Origin: Hyaloperonospora brassicae | Taxonomy: Eukaryota > Oomycota > Peronosporomycetes > Peronosporales > Peronosporaceae | NCBI GenBank assembly: GCA_947650285.1 | Contig: CANTFL010000910.1 | Span: forward strand, 29,640-93,639 | Reading direction: 5' to 3' | DNA length: 64,000 nt | Shown here: positions 33,191 to 46,942 of the stretch, one piece after another | Layout: the number at the start of each line of letters is the position of its first letter | How positions within the stretch are numbered: position 1 is the stretch's first letter | Position numbers and translations under genes: made by a program | The notes under the pieces: generated by a model | Told to the model about the DNA's origin: nothing | Database searches by the model: none | The model's input: only the letters and a program-made list of their open reading frames with translations

Positions 33191-33833
33191 CTTCGTTTGT
33201 CTTCGAAAGTGAACTGATGTCCTTTCCACGCATTGATTGTCGACGAAGATTGCAGATACTGCCAATTCAGCATCCTTGCGCTTTGACAGATTACAGCTTT
33301 CACACAAACACGGACACATGCACAATCACGCCTTCGACCTCATTCTTGTGATATCAGGGATACCCATAGACGGCTACAATATCTTTTGTGTCAGCTTATC
33401 GTGCCGTCGAAACGTGATTGCTGCGCATGTACATGTCATGACAAAGTCATTGAAGACGCAAAGCAAGTACTGTGATGCAAAAGTGTATCCAGTCTCCCTC
33501 GATACAGCAGCCCAGTCAGCCGGGAAGTTGCTTTGCATCTTCTCTCCATCGGTCGATGTCATACCGTGCCCATGCAACGATGATCTTCCAGCTAATCATA
33601 CAGTATCACAGACAACCAGGACCGAGCAATGCCCAGTACTTTCTATGTGATGCATTCGGTCGTCGATAGAACGGGTCCATATGTAGCGTGAAATGAATTT
33701 GCGCACGCAAACAAGATGACGGGAAGGTGCAGCAGGAGTGTTCTGACGTGGTGTGCATCGGCGAAGCTGTGAGAGTGCGTGTCGGAGTGTGTGGATGTTT
33801 TTTTGTTGCGTTTGGCATGTGGCGTGTGTGAAA

Positions 33834-33937
33834 CCGAGTGTAGCTCAGTTGGTAGAGCGATTGACTGTAGTGTTGGATGCTGTGTATCAGTGTGCTCGGA
33901 AATCAATTGGTCGCTGGTTCGATTCCGGCCACTCGGA
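33834..33937 (+). tRNA. tRNA-Tyr(GUA), copy 2
   Basis: Body and intron identical to copy 1. Two TTTT runs in the trailer. Its unit looks identical to that of copy 3. Confidence 0.97.
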
Positions 33938-34598
33938 CTTTTGCGGCATCTTTTACTTCGTTTGTCTTCCAAAGTGAACTGGTGTCCTTTCCACGCATTG
34001 ATTGTCGACGAAGATTGCAGATACTGCCAATTCAGCATCCTTGCGCTTTGACAGATTACAGCTTTCACACAAACACGGACACATGCACAATCTCGCCTTC
34101 GACCTCATTCTTGTGATATCAGGGATACCCATAGACGGCTACAATATCTTTCGTGCCAGCTTATCGTGCCGTCGAAACGTGATTGCTGCGCATGTACATG
34201 TCATGACAAAGTCATTGAAGACGCAAAGCAAGTACTGTGATGCAAAAGTGTATCCAGTCTCCCTCGATACAGCAGCCCAGTCAGCCGGGAAGTTGCTTTG
34301 CATCTTCTCTCCATCGGTCGATGTCATACCGTGCCCATGCAACGATGATCTTCCAGCTAATCATACAGTATCACAGACAACCAGGACCGAGCAATGCCCA
34401 GTACTTTCTATGTGATGCATTCGGTCGTCGATAGAACGGGTCCATATGTAGCGTGAAATGAATTTGCGCACGCAAACAAGATGACGGGAAGGTGCAGCAG
34501 GAGTGTTCTGACGTGGTGTGCATCGGCGAAGCTGTGAGAGTGCGTGTCGGAGTGTGTGGATGTTTTTTTGTTGCGTTTGGCATGTGGCGTGTGTGAAA

Positions 34599-34702
34599 CC
34601 GAGTGTAGCTCAGTTGGTAGAGCGATTGACTGTAGTGTTGGATGCTGTGTATCAGTGTGCTCGGAAATCAATTGGTCGCTGGTTCGATTCCGGCCACTCG
34701 GA
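34599..34702 (+). tRNA. tRNA-Tyr(GUA), copy 3
   Basis: Identical gene, two TTTT runs downstream. Confidence 0.97.
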
Positions 34703-35363
34703 CTTTTGCGGCATCTTTTACTTCGTTTGTCTTCCAAAGTGAACTGGTGTCCTTTCCACGCATTGATTGTCGACGAAGATTGCAGATACTGCCAATTCAG
34801 CATCCTTGCGCTTTGACAGATTACAGCTTTCACACAAACACGGACACATGCACAATCTCGCCTTCGACCTCATTCTTGTGATATCAGGGATACCCATAGA
34901 CGGCTACAATATCTTTCGTGCCAGCTTATCGTGCCGTCGAAACGTGATTGCTGCGCATGTACATGTCATGACAAAGTCATTGAAGACGCAAAGCAAGTAC
35001 TGTGATGCAAAAGTGTATCCAGTCTCCCTCGATACAGCAGCCCAGTCAGCCGGGAAGTTGCTTTGCATCTTCTCTCCATCGGTCGATGTCATACCGTGCC
35101 CATGCAACGATGATCTTCCAGCTAATCATACAGTATCACAGACAACCAGGACCGAGCAATGCCCAGTACTTTCTATGTGATGCATTCGGTCGTCGATAGA
35201 ACGGGTCCATATGTAGCGTGAAATGAATTTGCGCACGCAAACAAGATGACGGGAAGGTGCAGCAGGAGTGTTCTGACGTGGTGTGCATCGGCGAAGCTGT
35301 GAGAGTGCGTGTCGGAGTGTGTGGATGTTTTTTTGTTGCGTTTGGCATGTGGCGTGTGTGAAA

Positions 35364-35467
35364 CCGAGTGTAGCTCAGTTGGTAGAGCGATTGACTGTAG
35401 TGTTGGATGCTGTGTATCAGTGTGCTCGGAAATCAATTGGTCGCTGGTTCGATTCCGGCCACTCGGA
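35364..35467 (+). tRNA. tRNA-Tyr(GUA), copy 4
   Basis: Identical gene, two TTTT runs downstream. The downstream spacer gains the caggaca and gtcctg variants. Confidence 0.97.
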
Positions 35468-36128
35468 CTTTTGCGGCATCTTTTACTTCGTTTGTCTTCC
35501 AAAGTGAACTGGTGTCCTTTCCACGCATTGATTGTCGACGAAGATTGCAGATACTGCCAATTCAGCATCCTTGCGCTTTGACAGATTACAGCTTTCACAC
35601 AAACACGGACACATGCACAATCTCGCCTTCGACCTCATTCTTGTGATATCAGGGATACCCATAGACGGCTACAATATCTTTTGTGCCAGCTTATCGTGCC
35701 GTCGAAACGTGATTGCTGCGCATGTACATGTCAGGACAAAGTCATTGAAGACGCAAAGCAAGTCCTGTGATGCAAAAGCGTATCCAGCCTCCCTCGATAC
35801 AGCAGCCCAGTCAGCCGGGAAGTTGCTTTGCATCTTCTCTCCATCGGTCGATGTCATACCGTGCCCATGCAACGATGATCTTCCAGCTAATCATACAGTA
35901 TCACAGACAACCAGGCCCGAGCAATGCCCAGTACTTTCTATGTGATGCATTCGGTCGTCGATAGAACGGGTCCATATGTAGCGTGAAATGAATTTGTGCA
36001 CGCAAACAAGATGACGGGAAGGTGCAGCAGGAGTGTTCTGACGTGGTGTGCATCGGCGAAGCTGTGAGAGTGCGTGTCGGAGTGTGTAGATGTTTTTTTG
36101 TTGCGTTTGGCATGTGGCGTGTGTGAAA

Positions 36129-36232
36129 CCGAGTGTAGCTCAGTTGGTAGAGCGATTGACTGTAGTGTTGGATGCTGTGTATCAGTGTGCTCGGAAATCA
36201 ATTGGTCGCTGGTTCGATTCCGGCCACTCGGA
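36129..36232 (+). tRNA. tRNA-Tyr(GUA), copy 5
   Basis: Identical gene, two TTTT runs downstream; preceded by the gtgtagatg variant. Confidence 0.97.
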
Positions 36233-36893
36233 CTTTTGCGGCATCTTTTACTTCGTTTGTCTTCCAAAGTGAACTGGTGTCCTTTCCACGCATTGATTGT
36301 CGACGAAGATTGCAGATACTGCCAATTCAGCATCCTTGCGCTTTGACAGATTACAGCTTTCACACAAACACGGACACATGCACAATCTCGCCTTCGACCT
36401 CATTCTTGTGATATCAGGGATACCCATAGACGGCTACAATATCTTTTGTGTCAGCTTATCGTGCCGTCGAAACGTGATTGCTGCGCATGTACATGTCAGG
36501 ACAAAGTCATTGAAGACGCAAAGCAAGTCCTGTGATGCAAAAGCGTATCCAGCCTCCCTCGATACAGCAGCCCAGTCAGCCGGGAAGTTGCTTTGCATCT
36601 TCTCTCCATCGGTCGATGTCATACCGTGCCCATGCAACGATGATCTTCCAGCTAATCATACAGTATCACAGACAACCAGGACCGAGCAATGCCCAGTACT
36701 TTCTATGTGATGCATTCGGTCGTCGATAGAACGGGTCCATATGTAGCGTGAAATGAATTTGCGCACGCAAACAAGATGACGGGAAGGTGCAGCAGGAGTG
36801 TTCTGACGTGGTGTGCATCGGCGAAGCTGTGAGAGTGCGTGTCGGAGTGTGTGGATGTTTTTTTGTTGCGTTTGGCATGTGGCGTGTGTGAAA

Positions 36894-36997
36894 CCGAGTG
36901 TAGCTCAGTTGGTAGAGCGATTGACTGTAGTGTTGGATGCTGTGTATCAGTGTGCTCGGAAATCAATTGGTCGCTGGTTCGATTCCGGCCACTCGGA
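36894..36997 (+). tRNA. tRNA-Tyr(GUA), copy 6
   Basis: Identical gene, two TTTT runs; upstream gtgtggatg. Confidence 0.97.
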
Positions 36998-37658
36998 CTT
37001 TTGCGGCATCTTTTACTTCGTTTGTCTTCCAAAGTGAACTGGTGTCCTTTCCACGCATTGATTGTCGACGAAGATTGCAGATACTGCCAATTCAGCATCC
37101 TTGCGCTTTGACAGATTACAGCTTTCACACAAACACGGACACATGCACAATCTCGCCTTCGACCTCATTCTTGTGATATCAGGGATACCCATAGACGGCT
37201 ACAATATCTTTCGTGCCAGCTTATCGTGCCGTCGAAACGTGATTGCTGCGCATGTACATGTCAGGACAAAGTCATTGAAGACGCAAAGCAAGTCCTGTGA
37301 TGCAAAAGCGTATCCAGCCTCCCTCGATACAGCAGCCCAGTCAGCCGGGAAGTTGCTTTGCATCTTCTCTCCATCGGTCGATGTCATACCGTGCCCATGC
37401 AACGATGATCTTCCAGCTAATCATACAGTATCACAGACAACCAGGACCGAGCAATGCCCAGTACTTTCTATGTGATGCATTCGGTCGTCGATAGAACGGG
37501 TCCATATGTAGCGTGAAATGAATTTGCGCACGCAAACAAGATGACGGGAAGGTGCAGCAGGAGTGTTCTGACGTGGTGTGCATCGGCGAAGCTGTGAGAG
37601 TGCGTGTCGGAGTGTGTAGATGTTTTTTTGTTGCGTTTGGCATGTGGCGTGTGTGAAA

Positions 37659-37762
37659 CCGAGTGTAGCTCAGTTGGTAGAGCGATTGACTGTAGTGTTG
37701 GATGCTGTGTATCAGTGTGCTCGGAAATCAATTGGTCGCTGGTTCGATTCCGGCCACTCGGA
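37659..37762 (+). tRNA. tRNA-Tyr(GUA), copy 7
   Basis: Identical gene, two TTTT runs; upstream gtgtagatg as in copy 5. Confidence 0.97.
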
Positions 37763-38423
37763 CTTTTGCGGCATCTTTTACTTCGTTTGTCTTCCAAAGT
37801 GAACTGGTGTCCTTTCCACGCATTGATTGTCGACGAAGATTGCAGATACTGCCAATTCAGCATCCTTGCGCTTTGACAGATTACAGCTTTCACACAAACA
37901 CGGACACATGCACAATCTCGCCTTCGACCTCATTCTTGTGATATCAGGGATACCCATAGACGGCTACAATATCTTTTGTGTCAGCTTATCGTGCCGTCGA
38001 AACGTGATTGCTGCGCATGTACATGTCAGGACAAAGTCATTGAAGACGCAAAGCAAGTCCTGTGATGCAAAAGCGTATCCAGCCTCCCTCGATACAGCAG
38101 CCCAGTCAGCCGGGAAGTTGCTTTGCATCTTCTCTCCATCGGTCGATGTCATACCGTGCCCATGCAACGATGATCTTCCAGCTAATCATACAGTATCACA
38201 GACAACCAGGACCGAGCAATGCCCAGTACTTTCTATGTGATGCATTCGGTCGTCGATAGAACGGGTCCATATGTAGCGTGAAATGAATTTGCGCACGCAA
38301 ACAAGATGACGGGAAGGTGCAGCAGGAGTGTTCTGACGTGGTGTGCATCGGCGAAGCTGTGAGAGTGCGTGTCGGAGTGTGTGGATGTTTTTTTGTTGCG
38401 TTTGGCATGTGGCGTGTGTGAAA

Positions 38424-38527
38424 CCGAGTGTAGCTCAGTTGGTAGAGCGATTGACTGTAGTGTTGGATGCTGTGTATCAGTGTGCTCGGAAATCAATTGG
38501 TCGCTGGTTCGATTCCGGCCACTCGGA
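38424..38527 (+). tRNA. tRNA-Tyr(GUA), copy 8
   Basis: Identical gene; last copy with the second TTTT (gcatcTTTTac). Confidence 0.97.
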
Positions 38528-39188
38528 CTTTTGCGGCATCTTTTACTTCGTTTGTCTTCCAAAGTGAACTGGTGTCCTTTCCACGCATTGATTGTCGACG
38601 AAGATTGCAGATACTGCCAATTCAGCATCCTTGCGCTTTGACAGATTACAGCTTTCACACAAACACGGACACATGCACAATCTCGCCTTCGACCTCATTC
38701 TTGTGATATCAGGGATACCCATAGACGGCTACAATATCTTTTGTGCCAGCTTATCGTGCCGTCGAAACGTGATTGCTGCGCATGTACATGTCAGGACAAA
38801 GTCATTGAAGACGCAAAGCAAGTCCTGTGATGCAAAAGCGTATCCAGCCTCCCTCGATACAGCAGCCCAGTCAGGCGGGAAGTTGCTTTGCATCTTCTCT
38901 CCATCGGTCGATGTCATACCGTGCCGATGCAACGATGATCTTCCAGCTAATCATACAGTATCACATACAACCATGACCGAGCAATGCCCAGTACTTTCTA
39001 TGTGATGCATTCGGTCGTCGATAGAACGGGTCCATATGTAGCGTGAAATGAATTTGCGCACGCAAACAAGATGACGGGAAGGTGCAGCAGGAGTGTTCTG
39101 ACGTGGTGTGCATCGGCGAAGCTGTGAGAGTGCGTGTCGGAGTGTGTGGATGTTTTTTTGTTGCGTTTGGCATGTGGCGTGTGTGAAA

Positions 39189-39292
39189 CCGAGTGTAGCT
39201 CAGTTGGTAGAGCGATTGACTGTAGTGTTGGATGCTGTGTATCAGTGTGCTCGGAAATCAATTGGTCGCTGGTTCGATTCCGGCCACTCGGA
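39189..39292 (+). tRNA. tRNA-Tyr(GUA), copy 9
   Basis: Identical gene; the second T run is now broken (gcatctttcac), leaving one TTTT. Confidence 0.97.
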
Positions 39293-39953
39293 CTTTTGCG
39301 GCATCTTTCACTTCGTTTGTCTTCCAAAGTGAACTGGTGTCCTTTCCACGCATTGATTGTCGACGAAGATTGCAGATACTGCCAATTCAGCATCCTTGCG
39401 CTTTGACAGATTACAGCTTTCACACAAACACGGACACATGCACAATCTCGCCTTCGACCTCATTCTTGTGATATCAGGGATACCCATAGACGGCTACAAT
39501 ATCTTTTGTGTCAGCTTATCGTGCCGTCGAAACGTGATTGCTGCGCATGTACATGTCAGGACAAAGTCATTGAAGACGCAAAGCAAGTCCTGTGATGCAA
39601 AAGCGTATCCAGCCTCCCTCGATACAGCAGCCCAGTCAGCCGGGAAGTTGCTTTGCATCTTCTCTCCATCGGTCGATGTCATACCGTGCCCATGCAACGA
39701 TGATCTTCCAGCTAATCATACAGTATCACATCCAACCATGACCGAGCAATGCCCAGTACTTTCTATGTGATGCATTTGGTCGTCGATAGAACGGGTCCAT
39801 ATGTAGCGTGAAATGAATTTGCGCACGCAAACAAGATGACGGGAAGGTGCAGCAGGAGTGTTCTGACGTGGTGTGCATCGGCGAAGCTGTGAGAGTGCGT
39901 GTCGGAGTGTGTAGATGATTTTTTGTTGCGTTTGGCATGTGGCGTGTGTGAAA

Positions 39954-40057
39954 CCGAGTGTAGCTCAGTTGGTAGAGCGATTGACTGTAGTGTTGGATGC
40001 TGTGTATCAGTGTGCTCGGAAATCAATTGGTCGCTGGTTCGATTCCGGCCACTCGGA
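39954..40057 (+). tRNA. tRNA-Tyr(GUA), copy 10
   Basis: Identical gene, single TTTT; first copy with gatgattttttg upstream. Confidence 0.97.
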
Positions 40058-40718
40058 CTTTTGCGGCATCTTTCACTTCGTTTGTCTTCCAAAGTGAACT
40101 GGTGTCCTTTCCACGCATTGATTGTCGACGAAGATTGCAGATACTGCCAATTCAGCATCCTTGCGCTTTGACAGATTACAGCTTTCACACAAACACGGAC
40201 ACATGCACAATCTCGCCTTCGACCTCATTCTTGTGATATCAGGGATACCCATAGACGGCTACAATATCTTTTGTGTCAGCTTATCGTGCCGTCGAAACGT
40301 GATTGCTGCGCATGTACATGTCAGGACAAAGTCATTGAAGACGCAAAGCAAGTCCTGTGATGCAAAAGCGTATCCAGCCTCCCTCGATACAGCAGCCCAG
40401 TCAGCCGGGAAGTTGCTTTGCATCTTCTCTCCATCGGTCGATGTCATACCGTGCCGATGCAACGATGATCTTCCAGCTAATCATACAGTATCACATCCAA
40501 CCATGACCGAGCAATGCCCAGTACTTTCTATGTGATGCATTTGGTCGTCGATAGAACGGGTCCATATGTAGCGTGAAATGAATTTGCGCACGCAAACAAG
40601 ATGACGGGAAGGTGCAGCAGGAGTGTTCTGACGTGGTGTGCATCGGCGAAGCTGTGAGAGTGCGTGTCGGAGTGTGTAGATGATTTTTTGTTGCGTTTGG
40701 CATGTGGCGTGTGTGAAA

Positions 40719-40822
40719 CCGAGTGTAGCTCAGTTGGTAGAGCGATTGACTGTAGTGTTGGATGCTGTGTATCAGTGTGCTCGGAAATCAATTGGTCGCT
40801 GGTTCGATTCCGGCCACTCGGA
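40719..40822 (+). tRNA. tRNA-Tyr(GUA), copy 11
   Basis: Identical gene, single TTTT; downstream ctcgact variant. Confidence 0.97.
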
Positions 40823-41483
40823 CTTTTGCGGCATCTTTCACTTCGTTTGTCTTCCAAAGTGAACTGGTGTCCTTTCCACGCATTGATTGTCGACGAAGAT
40901 TGCAGATACTGCCAATTCAGCATCCTTGCGCTTTGACAGATTACAGCTTTCACACAAACACGGACACATGCACAATCTCGACTTCGACCTCATTCTTGTG
41001 ATATCAGGGATACCCATAGACGGCTACAATATCTTTTGTGTCAGCTTATCGTGCCGTCGAAACGTGATTGCTGCGCATGTACATGTCAGGACAAAGTCAT
41101 TGAAGACGCAAAGCAAGTCCTGTGATGCAAAAGCGTATCCAGCCTCCCTCGATACAGCAGCCCAGTCAGCCGGGAAGTTGCTTTGCATCTTCTCTCCATC
41201 GGTCGATGTCATACCGTGCCCATGCAACGATGATCTTCCAGCTAATCATACAGTATCACATCCAACCATGACCGAGCAATGCCCAGTACTTTCTATGTGA
41301 TGCATTTGGTCGTCGATAGAACGGGTCCATATGTAGCGTGAAATGAATTTGCGCACGCAAACAAGATGACGGGAAGGTGCAGCAGGAGTGTTCTGACGTG
41401 GTGTGCATCGGCGAAGCTGTGAGAGTGCGTGTCGGAGTGTGTAGATGATTTTTTGTTGCGTTTGGCATGTGGCGTGTGTGAAA

Positions 41484-41587
41484 CCGAGTGTAGCTCAGTT
41501 GGTAGAGCGATTGACTGTAGTGTTGGATGCTGTGTATCAGTGTGCTCGGAAATCAATTGGTCGCTGGTTCGATTCCGGCCACTCGGA
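41484..41587 (+). tRNA. tRNA-Tyr(GUA), copy 12
   Basis: Identical gene, single TTTT; ctcgact spacer like copy 11. Confidence 0.97.
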
Positions 41588-42248
41588 CTTTTGCGGCATC
41601 TTTCACTTCGTTTGTCTTCCAAAGTGAACTGGTGTCCTTTCCACGCATTGATTGTCGACGAAGATTGCAGATACTGCCAATTCAGCATCCTTGCGCTTTG
41701 ACAGATTACAGCTTTCACACAAACACGGACACATGCACAATCTCGACTTCGACCTCATTCTTGTGATATCAGGGATACCCATAGACGGCTACAATATCTT
41801 TTGTGTCAGCTTATCGTGCCGTCGAAACGTGATTGCTGCGCATGTACATGTCAGGACAAAGTCATTGAAGACGCAAAGCAAGTCCTGTGATGCAAAAGCG
41901 TATCCAGCCTCCCTCGATACAGCAGCCCAGTCAGCCGGGAAGTTGCTTTGCATCTTCTCTCCATCGGTCGATGTCATACCGTGCCCATGCAACGATGATC
42001 TTCCAGCTAATCATACAGTATCACATCCAACCATGACCGAGCAATGCCCAGTACTTTCTATGTGATGCATTTGGTCGTCGATAGAACGGGTCCATATGTA
42101 GCGTGAAATGAATTTGCGCACGCAAACAAGATGACGGGAAGGTGCAGCAGGAGTGTTCTGACGTGGTGTGCATCGGCGAAGCTGTGAGAGTGCGTGTCGG
42201 AGTGTGTAGATGATTTTTTGTTGCGTTTGGCATGTGGCGTGTGTGGAA

Positions 42249-42352
42249 CCGAGTGTAGCTCAGTTGGTAGAGCGATTGACTGTAGTGTTGGATGCTGTGT
42301 ATCAGTGTGCTCGGAAATCAATTGGTCGCTGGTTCGATTCCGGCCACTCGGA
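42249..42352 (+). tRNA. tRNA-Tyr(GUA), copy 13
   Basis: Identical gene, single TTTT. The base before the leader changes (gtgtggaacc), and this is kept to the right. Confidence 0.97.
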
Positions 42353-43013
42353 CTTTTGCGGCATCTTTCACTTCGTTTGTCTTCCAAAGTGAACTGGTGT
42401 CCTTTCCACGCATTGATTGTCGACGAAGATTGCAGATACTGCCAATTCAGCATCCTTGCGCTTTGACAGATTACAGCTTTCACACAAACACGGACACATG
42501 CACAATCTCGCCTTCGACCTCATTCTTGTGATATCAGGGATACCCATAGACGGCTACAATATCTTTTGTGTCAGCTTATCGTGCCGTCGAAACGTGATTG
42601 CTGCGCATGTACATGTCAGGACAAAGTCATTGAAGACGCAAAGCAAGTCCTGTGATGCAAAAGCGTATCCAGCCTCCCTCGATACAGCAGCCCAGTCAGC
42701 CGGGAAGTTGCTTTGCATCTTCTCTCCATCGGTCGATGTCATACCGTGCCCATGCAACGATGATCTTCCAGCTAATCATACAGTATCACATCCAACCATG
42801 ACCGAGCAATGCCCGGTACTTTCTATGTGATGCATTCGGTCGTCGATAGAACGGGTCCATATGTAGCGTGAAATGAATTTGCGCACGCAAACAAGATGAC
42901 GGGAAGGTGCAGCAGGAGTGTTCTGACGTGGTGTGCATCGGCGAAGCTGTGAGAGTGCGTGTCGGAGTGTGTAGATGATTTTTTGTTGCGTTTGGCATGT
43001 GGCGTGTGTGGAA

Positions 43014-43117
43014 CCGAGTGTAGCTCAGTTGGTAGAGCGATTGACTGTAGTGTTGGATGCTGTGTATCAGTGTGCTCGGAAATCAATTGGTCGCTGGTTC
43101 GATTCCGGCCACTCGGA
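43014..43117 (+). tRNA. tRNA-Tyr(GUA), copy 14
   Basis: Identical gene, single TTTT; downstream tttcata variant. Confidence 0.97.
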
Positions 43118-43778
43118 CTTTTGCGGCATCTTTCACTTCGTTTGTCTTCCAAAGTGAACTGGTGTCCTTTCCACGCATTGATTGTCGACGAAGATTGCAG
43201 ATACTGCCAATTCAGCATCCTTGCGCTTTGACAGATTACAGCTTTCATACAAACACGGACACATGCACAATCTCGCCTTCGACCTCATTCTTGTGATATC
43301 AGGGATACCCATAGACGGCTACAATATCTTTTGTGTCAGCTTATCGTGCCGTCGAAACGTGATTGCTGCGCATGTACATGTCATGACAAAGTCATTGAAG
43401 ACGCAAAGCAAGTCCTGTGATGCAAAAGCGTATCCAGCCTCCCTCGATACAGCAGCCCAGTCAGCCGGGAAGTTGCTTTGCATCTTCTCTCCATCGGTCG
43501 ATGTCATACCGTGCCCATGCAACGATGATCTTCCAGCTAATCATACAGTATCACATCCAACCATGACCGAGCAATGCCCAGTACTTTCTATGTGATGCAT
43601 TCGGTCGTCGATAGAACGGGTCCATATGTAGCGTGAAATGAATTTGCGCACGCAAACAAGATGACGGGAAGGTGCAGCAGGAGTGTTCTGACGTGGTGTG
43701 CATCGGCGAAGCTGTGAGAGTGCGTGTCGGAGTGTGTAGATGATTTTTTGTTGCGTTTGGCATGTGGCGTGTGTGGAA

Positions 43779-43882
43779 CCGAGTGTAGCTCAGTTGGTAG
43801 AGCGATTGACTGTAGTGTTGGATGCTGTGTATCAGTGTGCTCGGAAATCAATTGGTCGCTGGTTCGATTCCGGCCACTCGGA
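43779..43882 (+). tRNA. tRNA-Tyr(GUA), copy 15
   Basis: Identical gene, single TTTT. Confidence 0.97.
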
Positions 43883-44543
43883 CTTTTGCGGCATCTTTCA
43901 CTTCGTTTGTCTTCCAAAGTGAACTGGTGTCCTTTCCACGCATTGATTGTCGACGAAGATTGCAGATACTGCCAATTCAGCATCCTTGCGCTTTGACAGA
44001 TTACAGCTTTCACACAAACACGGACACATGCACAATCTCGCCTTCGACCTCATTCTTGTGATATCAGGGATACCCATAGACGGCTACAATATCTTTTGTG
44101 TCAGCTTATCGTGCCGTCGAAACGTGATTGCTGCGCATGTACATGTCAGGACAAAGTCATTGAAGACGCAAAGCAAGTCCTGTGATGCAAAAGCGTATCC
44201 AGCCTCCCTCGATACAGCAGCCCAGTCAGCCGGGAAGTTGCTTTGCATCTTCTCTCCATCGGTCGATGTCATACCGTGCCCATGCAACGATGATCTTCCA
44301 GCTAATCATACAGTATCACATCCAACCATGACCGAGCAATGCCCAGTACTTTCTATGTGATGCATTCGGTCGTCGATAGAACGGGTCCATATGTAGCGTG
44401 AAATGAATTTGCGCACGCAAACAAGATGACGGGAAGGTGCAGCAGGAGTGTTCTGACGTGGTGTGCATCGGCGAAGCTGTGAGAGTGCGTGTCGGAGTGT
44501 GTAGATGATTTTTTGTTGCGTTTGGCATGTGGCGTGTGTGGAA

Positions 44544-44647
44544 CCGAGTGTAGCTCAGTTGGTAGAGCGATTGACTGTAGTGTTGGATGCTGTGTATCAG
44601 TGTGCTCGGAAATCAATTGGTCGCTGGTTCGATTCCGGCCACTCGGA
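44544..44647 (+). tRNA. tRNA-Tyr(GUA), copy 16
   Basis: Identical gene, single TTTT; first actgttg spacer variant. Confidence 0.97.
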
Positions 44648-45308
44648 CTTTTGCGGCATCTTTCACTTCGTTTGTCTTCCAAAGTGAACTGTTGTCCTTT
44701 CCACGCATTGATTGTCGACGAAGATTGCAGATACTGCCAATTCAGCATCCTTGCGCTTTGACAGATTACAGCTTTCACACAAACACGGACACATGCACAA
44801 TCTCGACTTCGACCTCATTCTTGTGATATCAGGGATACCCATAGACGGCTACAATATCTTTTGTGTCAGCTTATCGTGCCGTCGAAACGTGATTGCTGCG
44901 CATGTACATGTCATGACAAAGTCATTGAAGACGCAAAGCAAGTCCTGTGATGCAAAAGCGTATCCAGCCTCCCTCGATACAGCAGCCCAGTCAGCCGGGA
45001 AGTTGCTTTGCATCTTCTCTCCATCGGTCGATGTCATACCGTGCCCATGCAACGATGATCTTCCAGCTAATCATACAGTATCACATCCAACCATGACCGA
45101 GCAATGCCCAGTACTTTCTATGTGATGCATTCGGTCGTCGATAGAACGGGTCCATATGTAGCGTGAAATGAATTTGCGCACGCAAACAAGATGACGGGAA
45201 GGTGCAGCAGGAGTGTTCTGACGTGGTGTGCATCGGCGAAGCTGTGAGAGTGCGTGTCGGAGTGTGTAGATGATTTTTTGTTGCGTTTGGCATGTGGCGT
45301 GTGTGGAA

Positions 45309-45412
45309 CCGAGTGTAGCTCAGTTGGTAGAGCGATTGACTGTAGTGTTGGATGCTGTGTATCAGTGTGCTCGGAAATCAATTGGTCGCTGGTTCGATTC
45401 CGGCCACTCGGA
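45309..45412 (+). tRNA. tRNA-Tyr(GUA), copy 17
   Basis: Identical gene, single TTTT; spacer has caaag and tcaggcgg. Confidence 0.97.
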
Positions 45413-46073
45413 CTTTTGCGGCATCTTTCACTTCGTTTGTCTTCCAAAGTGAACTGGTGTCCTTTCCACGCATTGATTGTCGACGAAGATTGCAGATACT
45501 GCCAATTCAGCATCCTTGCGCTTTGACAGATTACAGCTTTCACACAAACACGGACACATGCACAATCTCGACTTCGACCTCATTCTTGTGATATCAGGGA
45601 TACCCATAGACGGCTACAATATCTTTTGTGTCAGCTTATCGTGCCGTCGAAACGTGATTGCTGCGCATGTACATGTCAGGACAAAGTCATTGAAGACGCA
45701 AAGCAAGTCCTGTGATGCAAAAGCGTATCCAGCCTCCCTCGATACAGCAGCCCAGTCAGGCGGGAAGTTGCTTTGCATCTTCTCTCCATCGGTCGATGTC
45801 ATACCGTGCCGATGCAAAGATGATCTTCCAGCTAATCATACAGTATCACATCCAACCATGACCGAGCAATGCCCAGTACTTTCTATGTGATGCATTCGGT
45901 CGTCGATAGAACGGGTCCATATGTAGCGTGAAATGAATTTGCGCACGCAAACAAGATGACGGGAAGGTGCAGCAGGAGTGTTCTGACGTGGTGTGCATCG
46001 GCGAAGCTGTGAGAGTGCGTGTCGGAGTGTGTAGATGATTTTTTGTTGCGTTTGGCATGTGGCGTGTGTGGAA

Positions 46074-46177
46074 CCGAGTGTAGCTCAGTTGGTAGAGCGA
46101 TTGACTGTAGTGTTGGATGCTGTGTATCAGTGTGCTCGGAAATCAATTGGTCGCTGGTTCGATTCCGGCCACTCGGA
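46074..46177 (+). tRNA. tRNA-Tyr(GUA), copy 18
   Basis: Identical gene, single TTTT. Confidence 0.97.
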
Positions 46178-46838
46178 CTTTTGCGGCATCTTTCACTTCG
46201 TTTGTCTTCCAAAGTGAACTGTTGTCCTTTCCACGCATTGATTGTCGACGAAGATTGCAGATACTGCCAATTCAGCATCCTTGCGCTTTGACAGATTACA
46301 GCTTTCATACAAACACGGACACATGCACAATCTCGCCTTCGACCTCATTCTTGTGATATCAGGGATACCCATAGACGGCTACAATATCTTTTGTGTCAGC
46401 TTATCGTGCCGTCGAAACGTGATTGCTGCGCATGTACATGTCAGGACAAAGTCATTGAAGACGCAAAGCAAGTCCTGTGATGCAAAAGCGTATCCAGCCT
46501 CCCTCGATACAGCAGCCCAGTCAGCCGGGAAGTTGCTTTGCATCTTCTCTCCATCGGTCGATGTCATACCGTGCCGATGCAACGATGATCTTCCAGCTAA
46601 TCATACAGTATCACATACAACCATGACCGAGCAATGCCCAGTACTTTCTATGTGATGCATTCGGTCGTCGATAGAACGGGTCCATATGTAGCGTGAAATG
46701 AATTTGCGCACGCAAACAAGATGACGGGAAGGTGCAGCAAGAGTGTTCTGACGTGGTGTGCATCGGCGAAGCTGTGAGAGTGCGTGTCGGAGTGTGTAGA
46801 TGATTTTTTGTTGCGTTTGGCATGTGGCGTGTGTGGAA

Positions 46839-46942
46839 CCGAGTGTAGCTCAGTTGGTAGAGCGATTGACTGTAGTGTTGGATGCTGTGTATCAGTGTGC
46901 TCGGAAATCAATTGGTCGCTGGTTCGATTCCGGCCACTCGGA
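46839..46942 (+). tRNA. tRNA-Tyr(GUA), copy 19
   Basis: Identical gene, single TTTT; first gctacg spacer variant. Confidence 0.97.

Noticed and set aside
33237..33650. A 137-codon plus-strand frame (and a 141-codon minus-strand frame covering the tRNA) repeated in nearly every 765-bp unit
   Set aside because: The differences between units are mostly amino-acid changing and no domain or signal is recognisable. Array homogenisation with a unit length divisible by three explains the conserved openness.
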